Shown piece by piece: positions 27,610 through 37,900 of a DNA stretch of 64,000 nucleotides. The stretch spans positions 15,860,201-15,924,200 of the forward strand of contig CM037469.1 in the NCBI GenBank assembly GCA_021014325.1, given 5' to 3'. A program made the translations under genes and the position numbers. This DNA comes from Plazaster borealis. Its lineage: Eukaryota > Echinodermata > Asteroidea > Forcipulatida > Labidiasteridae. The notes beneath the pieces are model-generated. The model searched no databases. It was not told where the DNA came from and saw nothing but the letters and a program-made list of their open reading frames with translations. The first letter of the stretch is position 1, and every line of letters starts with the position of its first letter.

Positions 27610-30570
27610 CTGGTTCACATTAAGCACCCTCGTTACAGGTTTCCTCATGCTTGCGAGATAATTGATTAAGTTCAGTATGCGGCATCCTTGATGTGATAAC
27701 AACAACATACACATCGGTGTAAGGGTAGAAGACAAAATATTCTTTATCCCCGATGCAAAATTATAACATCTATTAATAACATACTGATCAAAGCGTTGCC
27801 GATTGTAGGCGCTTTTCAAAACCATTGGTGTGCCCCACTACTGTTGTACATTTTTCTGCCCATTGCATTCTAAAGGAAAAGTAGGCCTACTTTGACGTTT
27901 AGGCCTACTACTATACAAGGAGTTGTCGCCCTAACTTCTTTGGGGGTACGCTTCAACCACGATTGATACCATTTTTTCTCCCAATGGGGATTGTCCCCCA
28001 ATAAGCATACCGTTTGACGATAATACTTACTGTGTAAATAAGTAAACCCTGGGAACGTTAATGCAAAACTAGTGTTCAAACATTCGGTTCGTGGCCGAGG
28101 ATCACCGATGCCTTTATACAATTTAAGTAATAATATATATAAAATATTTCAAGATCAATGTGTTGGCATTGGACTGCCTGCAAAAAGCAAGTTGACATTA
28201 AAGGGTCATTGTCGTCAATGTCGTCGTTATCATAGTCTGCTGTGGCTGGACATGGAAACATATGAACTCTCACCCAGTTAATACTGCACACGCGCTTGCG
28301 TTGACGGTGTCCCAGTAGCCTTGATCTAGGCGTTGGAGTTTTCTCAATTTGATTTTATTGTTTTCATTTTTATTTTGTTTGCGCCGCGCTACCCACCCGA
28401 ACTATGACTTGTATTGGGGGCGCTATTTGATTTATCAAACCATTCATATGTGAATGTTTTCGATCTCATTTGGGGGAAAGAGGGCCCCCCCCCACACACA
28501 CACCATGTTTGTAAATCCCGCTTACCGAGGACTTCTCTTTGTTATCGCATTGTTTGGACATAGGTTTTTTTAGCGACGTCCCCATTGGGTTTGTACACGA
28601 AAACGAAGCGAGGACGTCCTCGCTCTGTCAAACACCCGCGGATCCCTTTTGTTAAAGTCTCGGTTTGAATGGATAGACACGCTCAAACACCGTAATATAC
28701 GACCTAAGTCATAATTTATGAGATAATGGCCACGTCACTACACGAGGCAATTTACAGGCAACCAGTTCCAGGCAATCTCCACGAAGAAGAAACATTCACA
28801 TGATAAATGTCCACATAATTTTCCTATGAGAAGTTAAGATATTGTTTGAAAAATGTGTTCCATTTTGCATGCAGTGTTGGTGGTTGCCTCCAAGTTGCCT
28901 GTAAACATTGCCCTGTGTTTGACATGGCCTTTATAGACACAATTATCGACTTTCTTTTGTTTTTCTCAATGCCCCTTTCACGGTTCCGTATAGAGAGACG
29001 AAACCATCGTGATAATTATCTTCGCGGATTGTGTGATGATTCAAATCTAAAGAAATGTCTTCTTTTTTCCCCCAAAATAAAATAATGAATAAATAAATAA
29101 ATAACAAACTTTCAAAACGCTATTTTCAGATGAAAATATTTCTCGTGGAGGGATGGCGCTCATAAATTGTGTATTTGCTTTCTAAGAAATATAATACCAG
29201 GCAGTTGGGAATATACAATATACACGAAGGTTGATTTGACTGAGCGCCTGACAGCAGCCACTCAAATCAGCTCTGTATTTGTTTGTTTTTTTGTTTTTTT
29301 TACTGCGCCTTGAACACCCAGCAGGGTGGATATGTGTGTCTTATTACTATTATTATTATTATTTATTGCAAAACAAAAGCGGTCAAAGGTCAGCATATTA
29401 CCAGCCCGTTGCAAGTGTCAAATTTACTATATTGCTGGGCTCTGTTGGAAGCAGACTGGTGCTCTGTTTATGTAAATGTTATTACTATGGCGAGGCATGA
29501 GGATCCAGTCTACATCCAACTCAAAGGAGAGTATAAACAACCGACAAATACGTACACGCGTCAGTCCAATGCAATAATAATGGTTCCTTCGACATCCAAA
29601 GATCGACCCTCCAAAAACACAAAGGAACAAACCAAAATATGGTAGAACAACAAGAAAAAGTCAAAAAAGCATAATTAATCCAAAGGTGACTGTTGACAAT
29701 AGACACGGGGTTTAAAAGAAAGAGAAAAAAAACTAAATTAGTAAAGACATCAGAACTCAGAAAAGCACTTTAAAAATATTATGATAAATTGCACATAAAA
29801 TCGATAATTGTTTTTATTAGCCTATAATAATCTTACATTAAATTTATTTTGGATTGTATAATAAATTGAGTTCGCCTTCAGACTAAAACTAATCAATTCA
29901 CACTTCCGATAACAAAACACAATTTTACAAAGGCCTGTTTACAGGTAAAGGTCAAGGGGGCAACTAATTCAGATCCGCTTCATTTATATTAAAATTATCG
30001 CGCGATCACGTTTTCCATTGTTGTTGTGATGGTTGTTGTACTGAACAGCATTCGATGGAAATAACATCAGAAGAATGACTGTGTATATTATATAGTATCA
30101 GGAAATTATCATCAACTGTAGTTTTTAGATAAAAAACAAAATCGACAATGTTTATACTGTCGTCTAACATAGGCCTATATTAAATACAAAGGGATGGTAC
30201 AATATATCAGTAAGCCTACATTTACATGTAGACCTAAGTCTCTAATACAACTCATGCCTCCATGAGGAGTACGCATCTCGAGGCTAAGTCAAGACCAAAA
30301 CATGATATCAAGGATGTTCGATATGTTCCTCCTTATTCTAAAGACCCGCGAACCATGCACCCAGCAATTCAAGAGGTTTACAGACTCTGTGCATCACTAG
30401 AAATACAATAGTCTCACAGTTAGACAACATGTTTGGACACAATGTGGACTAATTATTTAAAGAAAAAATTGAAAATCCTCAAATCAGGAACAACTCTGAG
30501 AAATCACATACTCAAGTTCCGGGAGTATAGTTGGGACTGCTACATCATAAATCATGGAATGAATCCATTA
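27610..30570. other. Intergenic or 5' intron of esterase copy 1; nothing coding recognised
   Basis: AT-rich sequence with short simple repeats (aataaataaataa near 29085, ttattattatt near 29340). Parts of the interval (29100-30570) align with block 2 (about 45440-46800). The stretch 27.8-29.1 kb has no clear counterpart there. Confidence 0.45.
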
Positions 30571-30579
30571 TGAACCTAC

Positions 30580-30700
30580 CTTGTATTCAGCAAAGTCATC
30601 GGATTCGGCAAATGGAGCAATCGTGTGTAGAGTATACCCCCCCGGTGCAGTTCGATTGCTTTCAGGAGGAGCGAATTTTGTGTTTGCGAGAAATGAGGGT
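30580..30700 (-). promoter_or_regulatory. Conserved exon-like segment upstream of esterase copy 1 (probable noncoding first exon)
   Basis: On the minus strand this ends cgctgaatacaag (tgctgaatacaag here) followed by a donor (gtaggt). The same segment with donor gtaagt lies at 46822 and 62774, each upstream of the matching esterase exon 1, which starts after an acceptor. Joined reading meets stops before the ATG, so it would be 5' UTR. The 5' end of the exon is not defined. Confidence 0.45.
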
Positions 30701-30914
30701 CACGCGCACGTCAAACAATAATACAGAGGGAGTACAATGTACACAGCTAGTTCGGGTCAGTACGGGCTTTCCCTGTGGCTCGGGTGAAGGTAGTACAATG
30801 TACATGACATTTACATGTACATGTACAGCATGCAACGGTGTGTATAAATGCAAAAATGTATACGGATTCTGATCCTCGGCCCAATTCGTGCCAATGTCCC
30901 GAATGCATACTTTT

Positions 30915-31125
30915 TTTTACACCGCAGCGAGGGGTTTTGTACTGCAATACTGCCAATTCCTGTCTTGAGATGAGACTACAAACATTTATGCCTACAAAGG
31001 GTTAGGGGTGGAGTGGGGTTAGGGTTAGGGTTAGGGTTAGGGTTTATAGGGTTAGACGTAGTCTCCTATCTCAAGACGGAATCATGACAGTGTTGCAGTA
31101 CAAAACCCCTCGCTGTGGTGTAAAA
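30915..31125. mobile_element. Palindromic insertion with telomere-type (TTAGGG)n in the loop
   Basis: Arms of about 65 bases (ttttacaccgcagcgagg ... gatgagactac and gtagtctcctatctc ... gctgtggtgtaaaa) flank about 78 bases that include four to five TTAGGG repeats at 31016-31047. Blocks 2 and 3 lack it at the equivalent site (47140, 63055), so it inserted into block 1 only. Confidence 0.7.
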
Positions 31126-32541
31126 GAAAATACGCGTAGGCCGACCGGATATAGGAATTCCATGTCTCTTCGAGGACGGTGTGTGATTTTTGGCATGTGA
31201 ACATCAACATTCTCTGATTTTGTGAGAGTATTTCACTATATTCATTCATGTGGTAACGAACATGGCTATGACTAGATCCAGAAAAGCCACGGACGGGTGC
31301 CCATTCATCTAATGTGTAAAACCCTTTTTGAATGGATTCATATGGGTGCACTACACTTAATAGGCAACATTTTGTGCGCCAGACTAATTATCGTTATTAA
31401 TTGTAGGCCCTAAATTTCTTTTGACTAATAACATTGTGGGGGTTATGCAATTAATAGATTGTGAAATTATTACAAGTACATCACAACCTGGGGGTTCTGT
31501 GCTTTGGGAGACTTGAGAATATAGGCTTTAAAAGTTTGTCACATTGGCTTGGGAAGAGTGCTTCATAAAAACTGGCAACAAGTAAGTTTTGGAAAAAACA
31601 CATTTTCGGGGGTGTTTTTTCTGGGGTATTTAGCAAAAAATTCCAACGGCTGGCCTGCCAAAATTTGAAAAGAAATCTGAAGTTTAGTTGTACGAAAATA
31701 TATATATGTTTGGTTTTCAAGAGGCTGAGAGACTTTAAAGTGTTTGTTGAGTATTTAGCATTTAGCATTGGTTGCTGTGGGAGTTTATTTAGTGTGGCGC
31801 ACACGGGTACACCCAAACTAAACAGCGCCCTCATTGAATCTAACATCTCATAAAGGCAAAATATTGTGGTAGGCCTACAACTCTTTTGTACTTTTGTTTC
31901 TGACCCGTTGAGGCCATATGGGTAAAAGTTATTGTTTGTCTCTTTTTATAATAAGAAGCAGCGCAATTATTAGGCATCGATCGCAACAGAAAAATGCGGT
32001 TGTTTAAAGGGTCTGTATACGTTTGGTAATGACTCTGAAAATTAATGGCAATAAAAACCGTTTTGGTAAGAAGTACAGCAGCTTTGGATAGTATATAATG
32101 CATTTTAAGAAACTTTTCACTCAGAAGTATGGAAAAATATATCACTTTGTATCCCCAAAAATTTGAATCTGAGAAGCTTGTGTATTTCAATTGCAGATTA
32201 TTCTATCGCCCCAGACTTTCGGCAATATCTCGAAAAAACGCTACCACCTTTTGAAATGAAATTTCACAGGTTAGTTTTATCTACAAATAATCAATAGGAT
32301 TGCCAGTGGGTTCCAGTTACCAAACGTATACACTCCCTCCAAGCGAGTCTATGAAAAAAGAGCCTGTGAAATGCAATAGTTCAAGGGATTTATTCTTTCC
32401 AGATGTAGATGTAGGCCTACTGTAGTAAAATCACACCCAATCTTTCTCTGTTAGTTTAGTGTAATCATTCCACCAATATGTTTTCTGGGGTTAACAAAAG
32501 TAATGTGAAAGAAATAAAAATCAAACAAAATTGCTTCCACG
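31126..32541. other. Shared intergenic segment of the duplicated block
   Basis: No coding region. Includes conserved strings such as gcgccctcattgaatctaac (31830) and gttgaggccatatgggtaaa (31908), repeated in blocks 2 (47.78, 47.86 kb) and 3 (63.84, 63.92 kb), and a MITE at about 32007-32342. The ccatatgggtaaaagttatt string also occurs at 21295 in EMSY intron 18. Confidence 0.5.
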
Positions 32542-32691
32542 TTAATTTCTCATAGCTGATGGCTCAGAGGTGCCCGGAAGCTCAATGGTGACCTTATCGT
32601 CGCGAGACTTACACGGTCTGTTCCATGTACAGCCACAGGCCTGCTCGATCATGACGACAGTGCCCCCTTTTATTAGCTGCTTTGTTACAAC
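32542..32691 (-). CDS. Conserved exon-like coding segment, C-terminal end of an unknown protein (block 1)
   Basis: Read on the minus strand after an acceptor-like gtgacag, it encodes about 49 residues, including TVVMIEQACGCTWNRP and SRDDKVTIELPGTSE, then TAA. The block 2 copy (48461-48595) keeps the frame with a mix of silent and replacement changes. I do not recognise the protein and see no upstream exons, so it may be a remnant terminal exon. Confidence 0.4.
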   Translation of the reverse strand, partial: VVTKQLIKGGTVVMIEQACGCTWNRPCKSRDDKVTIELPGTSEPSAMRN

Positions 32692-33598
32692 CTGTCACCT
32701 ACAAACTGTTTTCCTTTTTATTCCCGGAGGAAATTTGTTATTCAAACGTTAAACAACTCTTCACTTTTAATACAAAAATACTGAAAAGCCATGGCAACAA
32801 AACAAAATATAAAGTTGACCGACATAACACTTTATCAACAAATACAGAGTTAACCTTGACACAATAATTTAAAGGAGTCCCATTTTGTGTGGAATTTCAC
32901 ACTATAATCAGTTAATAGAGATGTACTTTTCCAAAGTATAATAGAAAATCCATTTTAAATAATGCAAGGGATGGCCATCCCTTGGATTGTTATTATTCAT
33001 CTTCACAATGTGGAAACGACACAGAAGAAGGATCAGATTAAGAGCACTCCACCATTTCTTAGTTATACCAAAAAGAATAGCCTCATTGTCTAAACGTATG
33101 TCTAGATTAAGAGTGTTCCTTGAGATGGCCTACCGGTCTGCAGCCAGTAGACCGAAAACACATTTTAGTTAATTACTCATTAAGTTTTTAGCAAAAATAG
33201 TTGAAACCCTTTAAGTTCTATCCTCAGATAGGCCCGATTGACACAGTCATATGATCCTATAGGCGGTGTGACTCTGGGCTCGGAATCTCCAGTTAGAAAA
33301 CACTTTCTACATAGACTTGTGCACAATTTTGTTTGCGGTTTTACAGTGAAAACACATACTAAATAACAGAAACAAATTAAATATTAATATTTGTTAATTT
33401 TTTTTCTTCAAACTGTCTCTACAACATCTGGAGAGGTTATTAGCTCTGAAAAAAGTATGAAATCAACATTACAGAGGATACACGTTTCCCGACGGTCTAC
33501 TGGCTGCAGTACCTAATGGCATTCGTGTAAATCTGACAGGGGTGGGGCATCGCAGGGCCAATCCTCCAGTCAGTTGGGTCAAAAACATAGTTGAAAAC

Positions 33599-33850
33599 TT
33601 ACATACAAAATAAATGAACAAGCGTCTCACTCTTTAATTGACAGAATGTACAAAGATCATTATCCTTTTTACCGATTTTCGCTAAGAATGAATTAACGCC
33701 AACTATTCTGTGGACTAATCTATATTGAAACCATCGTAATCTAGTGTCAATTGTAACACCAAACCGGATATTACAAAGTACCATCCACCTAGAATTAGTA
33801 AGTTTAACACTCAATTTTGTTTCCCACTTAGCGGTAAAATTAAACTACTT
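33599..33850 (-). pseudogene. Non-LTR retrotransposon (LINE) remnant
   Basis: Minus-strand reading contains RWFQYRLVHRIVGVNSFL and DNDLCTFCQLKSETLVHLF. These match the C-terminal CxxC...H region that follows the reverse transcriptase in many LINE ORF2 proteins (zf-RVT-like). Only the tail remains and no RT core is seen. Confidence 0.6.
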
Positions 33851-34194
33851 TTTTAGTCACCTACAAACTTTCTTTAGACAACAAACTGTTAGCTAACCTT
33901 AGTTAACATGGTTAGGCCTAAATATGGTTACGCACAGGAACTCAACAGATGTTCACTTCTGAGTTGTAACTTTCGGTCTTATAACTGGCAGTCTGGTGAG
34001 TTTTGTCCAGCTGACAACTAACTTTCTAAAAACACACAGTTTTATTTTAGAAACTACCACATCAAAAGTCATAATTTTACTCCAGAGCTTTGTGGACTCT
34101 ACGATCTTGCTGTACCTTCACGTTTTGACTACTAATAACTGGTCCTTAAATTCTCAAAAGTGATTAATATAAAATTTGTCCAGATTCAAGTCCT

Positions 34195-34987
34195 TTAAAG
34201 ATTCTTCACTATAAATTTCATGAAATCTTCGTTGGCCATAACCCCAGATGGTGAGGTAAATGGGCTAGTTTTGTAACCAAACATGCCGTGGAAGCCATTC
34301 TTGTAGTGTTTCCATGTGACTTTAACGCCTGCCTCTTCAAGACGTTTAGCATAGATGATGCCTTCATCTCGCAGTACATCATACTGAGCTGTTAAGATGT
34401 ACGCCTCCGGTAGACCTCGAAGATCTTCTCGCATAAGAGGGGCAAAGTCCGGATTCCAAAGACCCGGATGTAGCTCCTCGTACAACTCCTGGTCACCATC
34501 GACCGCTGGTGGCGCTGCATAGCCACTCTGTTTAAACTCAGTAGGAATATAATCATGTGAGAGCAACTTTTTGATCTTCGGCAACATCTTGGCGTGTTGA
34601 GTTGTGTGCTTGTTTTGTGACATTGCAGTTGTAAGATGTGATTTGTTGTTGAGGTAGACTGCCCAGAAATCCGCCATCATCACCCTGTCCAGAACTACAG
34701 TGGAATAGTCGCCATTCTGCTGGTACGATGGAAGCTGGAAGTCAAACGCCTGCAAGGCAGGGTAAATCAACACCTGCAGTTTCGGTCTGGGTAACCCCTC
34801 ATACTTAGGGTCAAAGGTCAACCTCTGAGCGACAGCCGCGGCAAGGTTGCCGCCAGCACTGTCACCCATGATAGCAACTCTAGCTGGATCGACATTGAAC
34901 TCTTGAAGGCGTCGTAAGAAAGCAACTGTAGCTGTCGTACAGTCATCTATGGCAGCGGGGAAGGTGTACTTCGGGGCCAATCGGTAT
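34195..34987 (-). CDS. Esterase copy 2, exon 4 (catalytic core)
   Basis: YRLAPKYTFPAAIDDC to stop, with GDSAGGN, AQYDVLRDEG and NGFHGMFG intact. 793 bases as in the other copies. Confidence 0.92.
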
Positions 34988-37900
34988 CTAAATTTAAAAA
35001 GATTTAAAGAAACTGTCTCGTTATTCATGCTAATTGAATTAATATGTTACGGCTTAGATTTCCAACGAGGTAACATAATCGCTCTTATGGTAAAGGTGCA
35101 GCTGGATTGGGGTGGGGGTTCAATCAGTCCAAATTTCACGGCAGGTGCAAACCCGTCTGTTTCTACTCTTTCACAGTGATTTATATTAGTTTTTGAAAAA
35201 AATAAACTTTTTGGACGAACATTTTCCCCAAAAAAATTGGGTGAAAATCTGTGCCATTTTTACTGTACTTACTCGACAGAGACGATCACAACACCCAAAG
35301 TTCTTGCGTAATCGGAGAGCAACGCATGATACAGGTCTAAATTTAACAAATAAAATATAACAATATTTTGTTTTAATCCTTTGAAAGCACTTATATAACA
35401 TACACTTTTTGTTGCGTGAAAGTTTGGGAAATAATTATTGGTTGTTCATGTTCTTCTTGTTGGAAATATTTATGTTTCTCTTGTAGTGAATGAACTTTAC
35501 AGTTAAGTACGCTCAAAGTCGCCAGAGGGCGCCATTCAAATAAACAAACATACTATGACTACAGAAGGTCAAAGGGTACGGGTTTGAGCGGGAAATGAGG
35601 GTCTAGAGATTGGAAGTGGAATAGAGAGAGGAGAGAGGTGGGCTCGACTGGGAGGACGAGTGGGCCCAGACGGGCTGTGTCTTGAGCGGGCTTCATTGTG
35701 TGTGTCACTGTTCCTTAAGGAAGCCCCAGTGCGTGAATTGGTAACACGGATGGGGTGCTGAAAGGAGGGTTTTTCGAGTGCAGTGGCGGAGCGGCTTGAT
35801 CGTGTTGATGTTTTCTCTCTCCTGTGGTGTGGCTGTGCACGGTGGCGCTGACTGTTGTTGCGGTGTGCTGTATGCTTATTGCATGGAGGAAGAACACGCA
35901 GGAGGTACATGTACATGTGCTTGTCGTTAGCGTTGTGTAATGTGACCGGCTATCAACACCGTTTATTGATCTTCGACGGCCAGTGAATAACATTGCTGTG
36001 TTTCTGCGAGTGGCGTGCTTTTGGTTTTTGAACAAAGCGATTGGGAAGGTGGGACCAGAAGGGATGGTGGACTGTTCCCGAAATCATTACATGTGAACTG
36101 TGTTGTGACATGTGAAGAGTGACATTACCGATCAGCAGCAGGCTACAGTAAAGAACGGCAAGGAGGCGAAGGGAGTGTCGACCGGTGTGGATAGGGATAC
36201 GTCCATCAGAGTGAGAGGCCGGACGGGAGAACTGACAGAGTAACAGGCGACAGGCTTACTGGGCTGGGAAGCAGTAGTCAGGACCCGGTAGTGTGATGAA
36301 CTTTATATTATCAGTTATTTGAAACTAATGCTTACTGTTGGCTTGTATTTATTAATGTTTTATGTAAGGCTTCATATCAGATTATAACCATAGACAATGA
36401 TACTATAGTAAGATACATTGAAGTTAGGCATAACACACATGTGCATGTAGGGTATAAACAAGTGCAGGCATTCATTTTGCTCATTGGGCTTATTTAATAC
36501 TGGCGCTATTGTATATTTTGGTCAGTCTGTGTGGGGTTTGTTTAGATACTGTTACAGGGCTAAACGCACAGTAGTATAGCGTAGGGCCGGCCAGTAGTGA
36601 ACATGGCAACTGCACCTGACCCTGAGGGAGGGGTGTTGGCACAATTGGTGTCTAATCTGTCGGAAGCATTGCAGAAAAACAATGGTACTAGAGAAAGACC
36701 CATTAAGCTTGAAAGGTTTAAGGGGAAGCCAATTAGGGCTGAGGACCCAACACTCAAGGAGTGGTTGGAGGAGGTGAACATTTATTGTAGACAATGCAAT
36801 ATCCCTGCAGAAGATAAGGCACAGGTTGTTATTGACCATTTGGCTGGGTCGGCGCGTATTGAAGTTAAAAGCCGTGCTGAAGTTAAATCTGATTATTCCC
36901 TTTTGGTGAAGCTGCTGCAAAACCAGTTTGGGGGAGGGGAAACGCTGCAATCACTACAAAAGGCATTTTTCGAGAGGGGACAACTTGAGGATGAGAACCT
37001 TATGGAGTTTTCCCGTGGACTCATAAGGTTATATGATAGGATCTTGCGCATAGCCCCCGAGGCTGAAAAAGAGTCTCTTAAAATTTTGAAAGACAAGACG
37101 CTGATAGGGCAGTTTGTGGCAGGGGCGCGAGGCCAAAGTGCGCGGTTTGAGCTGAAGAGACTTCAGATTGCAAACCCCAGTCAAAGCTTTAACCAGTTTA
37201 GGGACATGACCCTTGAACTATTCAGGGATTTTGAAAGTTCGACCAGGGTTAAGCATGGACAAATCCGCCAGGTGGGAGCCTCAGTTTTGGGAGAGATAGT
37301 TGACGTTGGGGCATCAGCGTCACATGTTAATGTGGGTAGCGAATGGGTGGCAAGTGGTACGGACCACATCCAACAGCAACATTCCGAAATGATGAAGTAC
37401 AGAACATGCAGGTGCAATTAAATAAGCAACAGGAACAAATAACATTCCTGATGCAGTGCATGATGCGTACACCCAATCAGGCTGGGGCAAGGGGTAGTGG
37501 CCTGGGTGGTGGAAACAGATCATCAGTGATTTGTTACAATTGTAAGAAACCTGGCCATATCAGATCACAGTGTCCACTCATATTGAAAGAACACAGCGAC
37601 ACTACAGACCCTAAAGCTGGGTATCAAAGACCTAACACACATACGTCCCAAAACAGTGAAGGGAACGAGCAGTTAAACTAAAAGCCTCCATTTCCATGGG
37701 CCGGGTGGTGGAGGAGGGTCACAAAGAGGCCTTATCCAGTAATAGATCATGTAATGATGGGGTATCGGTGCCTGACATGTCTGCGGACGAGTTATTAACT
37801 AAACTAGTTAAAGGGAGCCCCAGGGCTAAAGTGATATTGGCTGGGGTACCAGTCCAATGTGTTTTAGATACAGGTGCCGAGACATCCCTCATGAGTTCTT

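Larger units (their letters stand above)
24060..33950 (-). repeat. Segmental duplication, block 1
   Basis: This block carries esterase copy 1 and its upstream region. Its order is shared with block 2 (33950-49105) and block 3 (55022 to the window end): esterase exons 4 to 1, SINE-like segment, shared exon-A segment, gcgccctcattgaatctag segment, then the boundary with acttttcagttaaaag / cagctttgtggactctac. Block 1 alone has extra sequence at about 27.8-29.7 kb, the telomere-motif palindrome at 30915-31125 and a repeat copy at 24327-24590. Boundaries are approximate. Confidence 0.75.

Noticed and set aside
29283..29645. Small plus-strand gene in block 1
   Set aside because: Composition is driven by (att)n and t tracts, no conserved counterpart in blocks 2 or 3, no recognisable domain.
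31016..31047. Chromosome end
   Set aside because: Only four to five TTAGGG copies, inside a palindrome and followed by more than 30 kb of sequence.
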